This document shows, piece after piece, positions 1 through 10,788 of a stretch of DNA of 18,677 nt. Within the stretch, counting starts at the first letter, position 1, and each line of letters opens with the position of its first letter. The stretch is from JASFUX01 sp050050115. Lineage in GTDB: Bacteria > Pseudomonadota > Alphaproteobacteria > Caulobacterales > Maricaulaceae. The stretch is from assembly GCA_050050115.1 (NCBI GenBank), contig JASFUX010000030.1, positions 1-18,677 on the forward strand. The letters are read 5' to 3'. Position numbers and translations under genes: made by a program. The notes under the pieces were generated by a model. That model did no database searches and was not told the DNA's origin. It was given only the letters and a program-made list of their open reading frames with translations.

Positions 1-765
1 AAGATGCGCGGCGACCGCCTCGACCGGAACCGTCAGCCGGTACGGGCCTTCGCTGCGGTCCGCGAGGACGCCCGCCGGATAATAGAACGTCAGCCCGGCG
101 AAGCGGTCGGGATCGCGCGCCGAAGCGGCGAGCGTGAAGGTCGCAAAGCTCGCCGCGCGCGGCGTCAGCCCGTCGCGCGCGTCCTGCAGCACGCGTTCGT
201 CGACGAGGTCGAGGTCATCGCCGACGTGCGGCGAAACCTCCGCCCACGCGAGAAACGCCGCCTCGGCGAGCGCGGTCATCGCCGGACCGCCGTCGCCGGC
301 ATTGCCGAACAGCTCCCCGATCGAGAGCCGGCGCTCGGTGATGCGGTCGACTACGGCCGTCTCGAACGTCTCGACCGGCGCGGCGGCGCCTTCGCCCAAC
401 GTCGTGACGCCGAGCGCGCTGGCGACGTCAGGGCCACGGTAGGTCGCGGTCCAATCGATCGACAGCGTCCACTGACGAAAGATATCGGGCGCCGCGCTGC
501 GACGGCGGCGCGCCTGGTCGAGCGTCTCCGAGACCGTCCTCTGCGCGTCGGCGATCAGCGCCTCGCCGACGCCGTCGATGTCCCGGACCGCGCCTTCGAC
601 CTCGATCGTCGCGCGCAGCTCAGGCACCACCATGGTCGACTCGTAGTCCTCCGCCGGCAGCGCGCTGGCGCCGCCCGGACGGGTCACGGTGATCGATGAG
701 GCTTCGTCGGCGGCGCAGGCCGAGGCGCTCACGAGCAAGGCGAGCAGCAAAGCGGTCATTCGCAT
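1..765 (-). CDS. DUF4163/DUF3298 (RsiV-like) lipoprotein, partial
   Basis: The gene runs off the left edge, leaving 255 codons without a stop. The start ATG at 765 is preceded by a GGGAG ribosome site nine bases upstream. Residues 1-18 form a short lipoprotein signal with a weak lipobox ending in Cys18 (Ala-Ser-Ala-Cys), so the product is probably anchored in a membrane facing the periplasm. The remainder has the layout of the PdaC-like DUF4163 domain, then the start of a DUF3298 domain: a segment reading VVDRITERRLSIGELF, then near the edge a GLTFYYPAG-type motif followed by GPYRLTVPVE. In this superfamily the pair occurs in anti-sigma factor RsiV and in peptidoglycan deacetylases, but many members have no known role, and no catalytic domain is visible here. 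It lies 65 bp downstream of ccmB on the same strand and may be co-transcribed with it. Family assignment is by recognised pattern; function is unknown. Confidence 0.75.
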   Translation of the reverse strand, partial: MRMTALLLALLVSASACAADEASSITVTRPGGASALPAEDYESTMVVPELRATIEVEGAVRDIDGVGEALIADAQRTVSETLDQARRRRSAAPDIFRQWTLSIDWTATYRGPDVASALGVTTLGEGAAAPVETFETAVVDRITERRLSIGELFGNAGDGGPAMTALAEAAFLAWAEVSPHVGDDLDLVDERVLQDARDGLTPRAASFATFTLAASARDPDRFAGLTFYYPAGVLADRSEGPYRLTVPVEAVAAHL

Positions 766-830
766 CGGTAAGGTCTCCCAAACGGCCGGCTTCGCACGGC
801 TCCTTGTCGACGGCGGACCGCGCAGTCTCT

Positions 831-1517
831 CTATTCGAGATGAAGACGCAAGGCCGCTGCGGCGCCCAGGCTGCCGACCACCAGAGCGATCAGAGCGAAG
901 CCGGCGAGCAGGAACAGCGCCGAGACGACGGACTCCCCGTCGCTTGCAGCGCGCAAGGCGCCGGCTGCGAAAATCACCGCCGGAGCCATCAGCGGCGGCG
1001 CGGTCACGGCGATCAGAAGCCCGCCGCGCGGCCGTCCCGCCGCCAGCGCCGCCGGCGCGGCGCCCGCCGCGACCAGCGCCGGCGCGGCGAGCAGCGCGGC
1101 CAGCAAAGCGATCGGCGCGGCGGACGCGGGCGCGCCCAGCATGATCGCAGCGATCGGCGCGACGATCGCCGCCGGGGCGAGCGTGGCGAGGGCGCGGGCG
1201 ATGATCTTGGCGGCCGCGACCAGCTCCATCGGCAGCGGCCCGAGCGCCAGCGGCTCCAGCGCCCCGGCCTCGAGATCGCCCTGGTAGAGCTGCTCGAAAC
1301 CGAGGAGCGCGGCGATGGCGAAGGCGAACGCCATCGCGCCGGGGCCTGCAGCGGCGAGGCGATCGGCGTCCGCGCCGATGGCGAAGGCGATGAGCGCGGC
1401 CGCCGAGATGAACACCGCCGCCGGCGCCGCAGCGCCGCCTCCGCCCTGCCAGGCGGCCCGCGCTTCGCGCGCGACGAGACGCAAGAACGCGCCGCCCGGA
1501 TTCGCTTGCGCGCTCAC
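831..1517 (-). CDS. ccmB: haem exporter protein CcmB (ABC permease)
   Basis: This 228-aa, very hydrophobic, Ala-rich protein matches CcmB in length (about 220 aa) and in its most conserved stretch, FEQLYQGDLEAGALEPL (family form: rlF..D.edGsLeql), followed by a PLPMELVAAAK segment. CcmB is the membrane subunit of the CcmABCD complex, which acts in haem delivery to CcmE for c-type cytochrome maturation in the periplasm. I chose the GTG start at 1517 because it overlaps the ccmA stop by four bases (GTGA) and has GAGGAG eight bases upstream; the reading frame continues further upstream but only inside ccmA. The overlap implies translational coupling. Odd point: the next gene downstream is not ccmC, as it often is in alphaproteobacteria, but a DUF3298 lipoprotein. 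Confidence 0.9.
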   Translation of the reverse strand: MSAQANPGGAFLRLVAREARAAWQGGGGAAAPAAVFISAAALIAFAIGADADRLAAAGPGAMAFAFAIAALLGFEQLYQGDLEAGALEPLALGPLPMELVAAAKIIARALATLAPAAIVAPIAAIMLGAPASAAPIALLAALLAAPALVAAGAAPAALAAGRPRGGLLIAVTAPPLMAPAVIFAAGALRAASDGESVVSALFLLAGFALIALVVGSLGAAAALRLHLE

Positions 1518-2167
1518 AAGACAAACTCCTCGAGGCGCAGCTCGCGCGCGTCCGGCCAGTCGGGCGTGTCGTGCACCGCGGCGATCACCGCGCCGCCGGC
1601 CGCCCGGTGCGCCGCAACGAGCGCGGACAGCGCGGCGCGGCCGGCCGCGTCGAGCGGCGCGGCGGGTTCGTCGAGCAGCCAGATCGGACGCGGCGCGGCG
1701 ATCAGGCGCGCGAGCGCCGCGCGGCGGCGCTGACCCGCCGAGAGCCGCTGCGCCGGCGCGTCGGCGATCGGGCCGAGCTTGAAGTAGTCGATCGCCCGCG
1801 CCGTGCAGGCGCCGTCTGCGCCCAGCCACGCGTTGATGAAGCCGAGATGCGCGCGCGGGGTTTCAGTGCGCCGGAGGCCGTCCGCATGCCCGAGATAGGC
1901 CAAGGCCTCGCCCGGAAAGACGTCCGCGCCATCGAGCGTCAGCGAAATCTCGCCGCCAGCCTTGGGCGTAAACCCGGCGAGGGTGCGCAGCAGCGTCGTC
2001 TTGCCCGACCCGTTCGCCCCGCGCAGCAGGATCGCCTCCCCTGGCTCCAGCGCGAACGCGACCCCGCGCGCCAGTGGCCGATCCCCGCGCGCCAGCGCCA
2101 GGTCGCGCACGTCGAGCCGGCCCTTGGGATAGGGCGGCAGATCAAGGGAAGGCGGCGGCGCGGACAT
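1514..2167 (-). CDS. ccmA: haem exporter ATP-binding protein CcmA
   Basis: CcmA is the cytoplasmic ATPase of the CcmABCD complex, which drives release of holo-CcmE during cytochrome c maturation. The 217-aa product has a complete ABC core: Walker A GANGSGKT at residues 50-57, signature LSAGQ at 142-146, Walker B WLLDEP at 163-168 and switch His199. The small size and its coupling to ccmB separate it from generic ABC ATPases. The ATG at 2167 has AGGAA nine bases upstream. It is divergent from acnA across a gap of about 210 bp, an arrangement I recall from other alphaproteobacteria. A TATAGG hexamer just upstream could be its -10 element, but I could not pair it with a convincing -35. Confidence 0.92.
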   Translation of the reverse strand: MSAPPPSLDLPPYPKGRLDVRDLALARGDRPLARGVAFALEPGEAILLRGANGSGKTTLLRTLAGFTPKAGGEISLTLDGADVFPGEALAYLGHADGLRRTETPRAHLGFINAWLGADGACTARAIDYFKLGPIADAPAQRLSAGQRRRAALARLIAAPRPIWLLDEPAAPLDAAGRAALSALVAAHRAAGGAVIAAVHDTPDWPDARELRLEEFVL

Positions 2168-2377
2168 GAAGGCGGTTCCTATACGCGCCCGCGGGCCGCG
2201 TCGACTGCAGGGCGCGCTTTACCAAGGGGCGAAAATCCGGCCCCGACAGCCCGCCAAAGGCCTGTACTTGCGGGCGAAAACCCAATATCCCTCCCCCGCG
2301 ATCCGCGCATGCTCGTCCTGTCTTCCCTGGCGGTCCCTCGCCCGGACGAGCGGCCCGCCCGAAGAAGGATGACGCCG

Positions 2378-5068
<2,691 letters not shown>

Positions 5069-5212
5069 CATTCTCGTCCCAATATCGAACGCAGCTTCCA
5101 TGCGGAGCCGCGCGGGGCCTTGGGGGATCACGTGAAGCCGGGACGGAAGATCGCGCGAGCGTCACACCCATGTGATTCGGAGAAGAGCGCGACGCTTCCT
5201 ATCTTGGGGCGC

Positions 5213-5950
5213 ATGCGAACCTTCTCCTCCCTCGCCGCCGTCGCGACGCTCTCCGCCATCCCCGCTTCGCCCGTCGTCGCCGACGAGCGGGCGGCCGGGC
5301 CGGTGATCGTCGAGCTTTACACCTCCGAAGGCTGCGGCGGCTGCATGGACGCGAACGACTTCGCCGCCGAGCTGACCGGCGAGGCGGGCGTTCTCGTGCT
5401 CACCTTCGGGGTCGACTATTGGGATTTCCTCGGCTGGGAGGATTCGACCGCGCGACCCGAATTCTTCTCGCGCCAGCATGACTACGCCGAATGGTTGCCG
5501 AACGAACGGCCGTATACGCCGCAGATGGTGGTCGACGGCCACGTCGATCAGGCCGGCTTCAACCGCGACACCGTGCGCGTCGTCATCGAATACTGCCGGT
5601 CTCACGTGAAACCCGACCCGACCATCGCTGTTTCACACAGCGGCGAGCGCATCCACGTCGATCTGGGCGCGGGCGACGCGCCCGAGGAGCGGGCTGACGT
5701 CTGGCTGGTCGCTTTTGCGCCGGGCGCGCACGCGATCGAGATCGGCGCGGGCGACAACGCCGGCCGGACGATGGTGCGCCACAACGTGGTTCACAGCGTG
5801 CGCCAGCTCGGGGCCTGGGACGGCGACGCGGTGAGCCTTGAAGCCGAAACCCTGGGCGACGAGGTCCCGGGCGAGCTCGGCTATGCGGTGCTGGTGCAGA
5901 ATGCGGGACTCGGCCGCATGATCGCGACCGGCTACGTGCTGCCGGAGTAA
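5213..5950 (+). CDS. secreted DUF1223 thioredoxin-fold protein
   Basis: The 245-aa protein starts with a signal peptide (about residues 1-23, cleavage after VVA), so it is exported. DUF1223 has a thioredoxin-like fold. Visible landmarks are YTSEGCGGC with the redox-type pair Cys41-Gly-Gly-Cys44, then the family signature DYWDFLGWEDSTARPEFFSRQ, and a YTPQMVVDG segment that should hold the cis-proline. Most members I know carry a CSSCPP-type motif; CGGC is a variant. The natural substrate is unknown, but a periplasmic thiol-disulfide role fits the neighbouring cytochrome c maturation genes. I chose the ATG at 5213 because it gives a clean signal peptide; the frame is open upstream to 5120. The gene ends three bases before the convergent DUF4340 gene, leaving no room for a terminator. 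Confidence 0.88.
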   Translation: MRTFSSLAAVATLSAIPASPVVADERAAGPVIVELYTSEGCGGCMDANDFAAELTGEAGVLVLTFGVDYWDFLGWEDSTARPEFFSRQHDYAEWLPNERPYTPQMVVDGHVDQAGFNRDTVRVVIEYCRSHVKPDPTIAVSHSGERIHVDLGAGDAPEERADVWLVAFAPGAHAIEIGAGDNAGRTMVRHNVVHSVRQLGAWDGDAVSLEAETLGDEVPGELGYAVLVQNAGLGRMIATGYVLPE

Positions 5951-5953
5951 CGC

Positions 5954-7042
5954 CTACTCCGTCCGCGGACGCGCTATGCGATCCAAGGGTCGCGCCAATC
6001 TATCTCCTGCAAACTCCGGCAGCTGGTACATCCAGCCGCGCGTCGCCGCCTCGAGGCGCTCTGCAGCGCTGCGGGCCTCGGGCGTGGTGGCGGACGTTTC
6101 GGCGCTGACGATGGCGCTGACGTCGACCCACCGCTCCGCGCCGCGCGCATAGATGTCGAGCGACACCGTCAGGCCGTCGAACGTCGTCGCCGAGTGGCGC
6201 GCGACGAGGTCGCCGCGGAAGCTTGCTTCCGGCGCGACGTCGACGAAGCGCAGCGTCGCGATCGCGCCGCCCGGTCCGTTGGCCGCGCCTTCGGTCATCA
6301 GCGTCCATGCGCCGGCGGGTTCGGCGATGACGAAATCAGCCGCATCGCGGCTTTCGCGCGCGACGCGATAGGTCAGCCCGCCGCCCTCGGGCGTGATTTC
6401 CACCCGCGCAATGTCCTCCCGCGCGACGCCGAGCAAATCGAGGTCGAGCCAGAACGCCGGCGCGCCCACGTCCGGCGGCGCGCCGTCGACCGCGAAGGCC
6501 TCGTTCTCGCCAGTCCTGCGCACGAAGACGCCGCCTCCGGATGGAACCGACGCGGCGCCGCGCCGCTCGGCGCCGATGATCAGGTCCGCGATCTCCCCGC
6601 CTCTGGCGTCCTCGACGCGCACGCGCACGCCCGCCCCGGGTCTCGGCTCGGCGCTTTCACCGCCGCTCGGCTCGACGACGCCAAGGCGGACGTGGTTGCC
6701 GGAATCCCGCGTGCTCGCGCCAGCGCGGCGCATCGCGGCGAAGCTGCGCGCAAACGCGTCGAGCGCGTCCGGCGCGACCGCATAGCCGCCGCGCTCGATC
6801 AGGCTCCAAGTCGCGCCCCGGCGCTCGAGCGTCAGGGTTTCCTCCGAGGTCGTCACGACGATCAGCGCCGCGCCGACCGCCTCCTCGGACCAATCGGGCA
6901 GCGCCGGTCCGTCGGCGATCTCGATCCGGCGGCCGGCGACATCGCGGCCGACCGCAGCGACGGCGAGCGCGGCGAGCACCGCCGCGGCGATCCAAAGGCG
7001 CGTCGCGGCGCGCTGGCGCTTGGCGTCGGCGCGCGCGGTCAT
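5954..7042 (-). CDS. DUF4340 domain-containing membrane-anchored protein
   Basis: The 362-aa protein has a basic N-terminus, one transmembrane segment at about residues 16-32, and a long soluble part presumably in the periplasm. The soluble part has the repeated strand-rich pattern of DUF4340, including TLTLERRGATWSLIE followed by a YAVAPDALDAF-type segment. DUF4340 proteins are commonly encoded last in operons with Gld-type ABC transporters, as here. The start ATG overlaps the stop of the GldG-like gene by four bases (ATGA), so translation is coupled. Function is unknown; association with the transporter is inferred from the operon. Family assignment rests on the pattern and the context. Confidence 0.8.
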   Translation of the reverse strand: MTARADAKRQRAATRLWIAAAVLAALAVAAVGRDVAGRRIEIADGPALPDWSEEAVGAALIVVTTSEETLTLERRGATWSLIERGGYAVAPDALDAFARSFAAMRRAGASTRDSGNHVRLGVVEPSGGESAEPRPGAGVRVRVEDARGGEIADLIIGAERRGAASVPSGGGVFVRRTGENEAFAVDGAPPDVGAPAFWLDLDLLGVAREDIARVEITPEGGGLTYRVARESRDAADFVIAEPAGAWTLMTEGAANGPGGAIATLRFVDVAPEASFRGDLVARHSATTFDGLTVSLDIYARGAERWVDVSAIVSAETSATTPEARSAAERLEAATRGWMYQLPEFAGDRLARPLDRIARPRTE

Positions 7043-8925
7043 CGGGCCGCCCTCCGTCCGCGACCGCCGCGCCGGCGGCTGACGAACACGCCCACTCCGA
7101 CGAGCGCGACAAGCATCGGCACCAGCCAGACGTTGATCGCGATGATCAGCGCCTCGATCCGGTCGATGTCGGCGCGATAGGAGCGCTCGATCTCCCGCAG
7201 GCGCGCGCGGGCGCTGATCACGGTGTCGCGTACGCGCAGAAGCTCGGACGTGGTTTCATCGGCGATGTCGCGCTCGGCGTCGGTGTTGAGGCTGCGCAGA
7301 CCGCCCCCGGCTTCGGACTCCAACTGTACGAGCCGCTGCTCGGCGGCTTCGAGCTCGGCCTCCAGCTCGGACTGCTCAGCAGCGAGCGCCTGGGCGGCGG
7401 TCGCGCGCATATCCTCGATCAGGCTCATCGGCCGCTCGACGCGTCCGCGCGACCGCAAGCCGATGAGCGCGTCCGAGCCCGACAGCAGATCGACGGCGTT
7501 CAACACGAACGCCGCATTGTCCGCGAGCGCGGTCGAGCCGAACACCGGATCGGGCGAGACGTAGAATTCATCGTCGAGCAGGTCGGAGTCGGCGATCACG
7601 ATCGCTTCGATCTGGCCGGACTGAACGTCCGCCGGGCTGCGGTCGATCCCCTCGGGCGGGCCGTCGGGAAAGGCGCTTTCGACTTCGCCCGAGATCCGCG
7701 CGGCGAGGGTGAAGGCGCCTTCGGGCGCGTAGCCTTCGAGCAGGTCGCGCGGACTGGCGGCGACGACGCCGTCGACGTCCATCCGCCGCGCATCCTCGGA
7801 GGTGACGATCAGCGGCTCGAAGCTCGTGCTCGCGCCCTCGATCGGATCGAGATGACCGGCCGCGGCCATGCGCACGCCGCGGGTGAGCGCCGCGGTGGCG
7901 AGGTGGTCGGCCGAGAGCTGACCGGGCGGAACCTCGAACCAGGCTGGGAACTCGCGCTCGATTAGGCGTTCGTCCTCGCGCACGCTGGCGAGCAGCGCGT
8001 TGGCGCGGTCGAGCACCACCTCTCGTGAATCGAACAAAACGCCCCAGGTCGGCAGCAGCGGTCCCAGCGTCGAGGCGCGCACGGCGTCGAGATCGGGATA
8101 GCCCGTCGGCCCCGGCGCCAGCGCGAGCCGCGAATAGGGATCGACGACGATCACCGCCCGGCCGCGGGTGAGCATGAACTGATCGACCGCCCAGAGCTGG
8201 CCCTCGTCCAGCTCCCAGGGATGGGCGATCACCAGGACGTCGGCGTCGGCGGGGATCTCGGCGAAGTCGCGGTCGAGCGTGTCGACGTCGAACGCCGAGA
8301 GGAGCTGGTCGTAGACGTAGAGCGGCTGGGTGGTGGCCGGGCCGCGGAAGGGATTGGGCGTCTGAGTTTCGAGCGGCAGCGAGGAGATCAGCGCCACCTT
8401 CGGCTCGACCGAGAGCTTAAGGTCCGAGATCAGCCGCAACAGCTCGTACTCGAGATAAGGCTCGCGGTCGGGATTGAAGAAGCCGATCGCCGCGGTCTCG
8501 TCGAGCGCGTTGCGCGCGACAAGGCCGAAGTAGAGCGCCGAGCCGTCACCGATCGGCACGCCGCGCACGCCGGCCGCGATCGCCTGGTCCTCTTCTTCGG
8601 AGAACGGATCGGGGTTGATGATCTCCAGCCGCAGCTTGCCGTTCGAGCGCGCCGCCATCGCTTGCAGCGTCTCGCGCACCCGCGCGCCGTAGGCGCGAAT
8701 CTCAGGGAAGTCCTGCGCAAGACCGCGCGAGTAGAAGAGCTGCAGATCGATCGGCTCGGCGAGATCGTCGATCACCTCTCGAGAGCCGCGCGAGAGCGTA
8801 TAGAGATGATCCGCTGTCAGGTCGAGCTGGGCGCCGCGGAAGACCACGCCAGCGATCGCGTTGACCGCGATGAAGATCACGGCGATCGCACCGAGAGCGG
8901 CGGCGAGGAAGGCGCTGCGTCCCAT
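7039..8925 (-). CDS. GldG-like ABC transporter auxiliary protein
   Basis: The 628-aa protein has one N-terminal transmembrane helix (about residues 5-28), then LDLTADHLYTLSRGSREVI, the usual opening of the ABC_transp_aux/GldG family, then a large extracytoplasmic region with a DVLVIAHPWELDEGQLWAVDQF segment typical of the GldG fold. A Glu/Ala-rich coiled coil follows at roughly residues 505-590, a second helix at about 597-617, and a very basic tail. In Bacteroidetes GldG works with GldA and GldF in gliding; many non-gliding Proteobacteria carry homologues whose substrate is unknown. It starts three bases after the permease stop, with a G-rich ribosome site inside the permease end, and overlaps the DUF4340 gene by four bases. 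No gliding genes are visible nearby, so I do not use the gldG symbol. Confidence 0.85.
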   Translation of the reverse strand: MGRSAFLAAALGAIAVIFIAVNAIAGVVFRGAQLDLTADHLYTLSRGSREVIDDLAEPIDLQLFYSRGLAQDFPEIRAYGARVRETLQAMAARSNGKLRLEIINPDPFSEEEDQAIAAGVRGVPIGDGSALYFGLVARNALDETAAIGFFNPDREPYLEYELLRLISDLKLSVEPKVALISSLPLETQTPNPFRGPATTQPLYVYDQLLSAFDVDTLDRDFAEIPADADVLVIAHPWELDEGQLWAVDQFMLTRGRAVIVVDPYSRLALAPGPTGYPDLDAVRASTLGPLLPTWGVLFDSREVVLDRANALLASVREDERLIEREFPAWFEVPPGQLSADHLATAALTRGVRMAAAGHLDPIEGASTSFEPLIVTSEDARRMDVDGVVAASPRDLLEGYAPEGAFTLAARISGEVESAFPDGPPEGIDRSPADVQSGQIEAIVIADSDLLDDEFYVSPDPVFGSTALADNAAFVLNAVDLLSGSDALIGLRSRGRVERPMSLIEDMRATAAQALAAEQSELEAELEAAEQRLVQLESEAGGGLRSLNTDAERDIADETTSELLRVRDTVISARARLREIERSYRADIDRIEALIIAINVWLVPMLVALVGVGVFVSRRRGGRGRRAAR

Positions 8926-8928
8926 CGC

Positions 8929-9666
8929 TCAGCCCCCGCCCCGCTTGTGCGCGACCAGCACGCCGGTCACGGCGAGCCAGGCGGCGGTCAGCGTGAAGAA
9001 GTAGACGAGGTCGCGCAGCTCGATCACCCCGCGGCTCAAGGATACGAAGCGCTCGAGCGGCGACAGGCCGGCGATCGCCTCGACGATCGCCGGCGGCAGC
9101 ACGCCCGAGACGGTCTCGACGACGATCGGCATGCCCGCAGCGGTGAAGAGGAAGGCGATGAACACCCCCAGGATGAACGCGATCACCTGGTTGCCGGTCA
9201 GCGCCGAGGCCGCCGCGCCGACGGCGATGTAGGCGCCGGCCATCATCAGCGCGCCGAGATAGGCGACGAAGATCGCCCCGTTGTCCGGCGTCCCGAGGAT
9301 ATTGACCGTGACCCACAGCGGCGTGGTCAGCGCGAGGGCGACGACCGCAACGGTCCACGCGGCGAGGAACTTCGCGCCGACCGCCGCCCACACCCGCACG
9401 GGCAACGTCAGCAACAGCTCGATCGAGCCCGAGCGGATCTCCTCGGCCCAGAGCCGCATCGCGATCGCCGGCATGAAGATCAACATCAGCCAGGGATAGA
9501 AGGAGAAGAACAGCGACAGATCGGCGGATCCCGCCTCGAAGAAACGCCCGATATGGAATCCGAAGGCGCTCGAGGAAAAGAGGAAGATCGCAATGAACAC
9601 GTAGGCGGTCGGCGTGGTGAAGTAGCCGGCCAGCTCGCGTCGGTAGATGGCGGCGAGCGCGGTCAC
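8929..9666 (-). CDS. ABC-2 type permease, GldF-like
   Basis: The 245-aa hydrophobic protein has about six transmembrane helices. It begins AAIYRRELAGYFTTPTAYVF, the characteristic opening of GldF/NosY-like permeases, and has a RLWAEEIRSGSIELLLTLPV segment, the coupling region typical of ABC-2 permeases. It should form the membrane channel with the ATPase encoded just upstream. The start is GTG at 9666, overlapping the ATPase stop by four bases (GTGA), and the next gene starts three bases after its end. Assignment to the GldF type rests on sequence pattern and on the adjoining GldG-like protein. Confidence 0.88.
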   Translation of the reverse strand: MTALAAIYRRELAGYFTTPTAYVFIAIFLFSSSAFGFHIGRFFEAGSADLSLFFSFYPWLMLIFMPAIAMRLWAEEIRSGSIELLLTLPVRVWAAVGAKFLAAWTVAVVALALTTPLWVTVNILGTPDNGAIFVAYLGALMMAGAYIAVGAAASALTGNQVIAFILGVFIAFLFTAAGMPIVVETVSGVLPPAIVEAIAGLSPLERFVSLSRGVIELRDLVYFFTLTAAWLAVTGVLVAHKRGGG

Positions 9667-10415
9667 GCGTCGTCCTCATCCAGCTCGCCTAAGATGTCGC
9701 TCTCCGGTGTCGTCAGAGAACGGAACACCTCTTCAAGCTTGCCCGAAGGGTGGCGCGCGGCGAGGCCTTCGGGCGTTTCATCGGCCCTGACCTCGCCTTG
9801 ATCGATCACCATCGCGCGGGTGCAGACCGCGTCGACCTCTTCAAGGATGTGCGTCGAGACGATGATCGCGGTGGTCTCGGCCAGCTCGCGGATGAGGGCG
9901 CGCACGGCGTGCTTCTGGTTGGGATCGAGCCCGTCGGTCGGCTCGTCGAGGATCAAGACCGGGGGCTCATGGATGAGCGCGGCGGCGAGGCCCACCCGCC
10001 GCTTGAAGCCCTTCGACAGCGCTTCGATCGGACGCCGCTCGGCGGCGCCGAGCTCGACGAGGTCCGCCGCGCGCCGGACGGCGCCGGACACGTTCGCCGG
10101 CGCGATCCCACGCGCGCGGGCGGAAAAGGCGAGAAAGTCGAGCGGCGTCATCTCAGGATACGCCGGCGCGCCTTCGGGCAAGTAGCCCAGGCGGCGCTGC
10201 GCCTCGGTACGCGATTCGGTGACGTCGCAGCCGTCGATGCTGGCGTGTCCGTCGTCGGGCTCGAGATAGCCGGCGATCATGCGCATGGTCGTGGTCTTGC
10301 CCGCGCCGTTGGGCCCGAGAAAGCCCAGGACTTCGCCCGGCGCGAGCGTGAAGGAGACCCCGCGCACCGCGGCGACCTCCCCGAAGCTTTTCTTGAGTCT
10401 CTCGACAACCAGCAT
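9663..10415 (-). CDS. ABC transporter ATP-binding protein, GldA-like
   Basis: The 250-aa ATPase has Walker A GPNGAGKT (34-41), a YLPEGAPAYPEMT Q-loop region, the signature LSKGFKRR (133-140) in place of LSGGQ, Walker B LILDEP (154-159) and switch His189. The LSKG-(Y/F)-(R/K) signature followed by VGLAAALIHEPPVLILDEPTDGLDPNQ is typical of the GldA/DrrA-like exporter ATPases paired with GldF and GldG. I chose ATG 10415; a GTG two codons upstream (10421) is also possible, and neither has a strong ribosome site. It is the first gene of a four-gene coupled operon extending to 5954. Confidence 0.92.
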   Translation of the reverse strand: MLVVERLKKSFGEVAAVRGVSFTLAPGEVLGFLGPNGAGKTTTMRMIAGYLEPDDGHASIDGCDVTESRTEAQRRLGYLPEGAPAYPEMTPLDFLAFSARARGIAPANVSGAVRRAADLVELGAAERRPIEALSKGFKRRVGLAAALIHEPPVLILDEPTDGLDPNQKHAVRALIRELAETTAIIVSTHILEEVDAVCTRAMVIDQGEVRADETPEGLAARHPSGKLEEVFRSLTTPESDILGELDEDDA

Positions 10416-10440
10416 GCGCACCAGGCCGCCTATCCGCCGA

Positions 10441-10472
10441 CGGCCCCGGTTCTAGTTTGTTTTGCGGGGCCG
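10441..10472 (-). other. leader hairpin of the ABC operon
   Basis: A perfect 7-bp inverted repeat, CGGCCCC and GGGGCCG with an 18-nt loop, lies just downstream of the possible promoter and about 25 nt before the ATPase start. It could form an all-GC stem in the 5' leader. There is no following U-run, so it is not a standard terminator. Confidence 0.4.
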
Positions 10473-10473
10473 C

Positions 10474-10499
10474 GCACTAGAGGATCGCGAGCGCGTCAA
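10474..10499 (-). promoter_or_regulatory. possible promoter of the Gld-type ABC operon
   Basis: On the minus strand TTGACG (10499-10494) is followed after 12 bases by TCTAGTGC (10481-10474). This partly resembles the Caulobacter housekeeping sigma-73 consensus (TTGACG, 10-14 bases, GCTANAWC). It would give a leader of about 50 nt to the ATG at 10415. Based on pattern only. Confidence 0.4.
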
Positions 10500-10788
10500 A
10501 CAGGCCAAAAGCGCCCGTTTTTTGTCGAGTGCTGCGCTGGTTGATTTTGGGGAGAGATTTGTGCCGGCCAATCGACGAGTCAGCTGACCCGGGGGGCTGG
10601 GGGGGCTGTCAGAAACCGAGACAACCAACGCGCCGACCAGCCGACACTGCAGATGTAGGCGGCGCTCGTGTCTGCAAATGGATCGAAAAGAGGTGATTTC
10701 AGGGCGCGTTAACCAGCCCTGGCGGCTTGGCGGACGCGACGAACTTGTGAAATGATCCACAGCACAGCCAAGCAGGACGGAGGCGCGC
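10500..10788. other. intergenic region between the ABC operon and DUF2794
   Basis: No convincing gene is seen on either strand; a 112-codon minus-strand frame here lacks any protein-like character. The stretch holds a T6 run at 10518-10523, a G6-CT-G7 tract at 10591-10605, and a 6-bp inverted repeat TGCAGA/TCTGCA (10648-10653 and 10671-10676). The promoter of the DUF2794 gene should lie at its right end but I could not fix it. Confidence 0.5.

Noticed and set aside
1571..2377. Open frame extending acnA upstream by 269 codons
   Set aside because: It lies antisense to ccmA, has low-complexity Arg/Ala-rich sequence unlike aconitase, and is a product of GC-biased codon use. The family start and ribosome site are at 2378.
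8221..9801. 526-codon plus-strand frame opposite the ABC operon
   Set aside because: The translation is low-complexity, rich in Arg, His, Asp and Gly, and lies entirely antisense to the well-supported permease and GldG-like genes.
9663..10421. GTG at 10421 as the start of the GldA-like ATPase
   Set aside because: The ATG two codons later gives the usual family N-terminus, and neither start has a better ribosome site. It remains possible.
10591..10605. G6-CT-G7 tract as a G-quadruplex
   Set aside because: Only three separable G3 tracts fit with loops of at least one base, so it does not meet the four-tract rule, unlike the spacer at 14133-14157.
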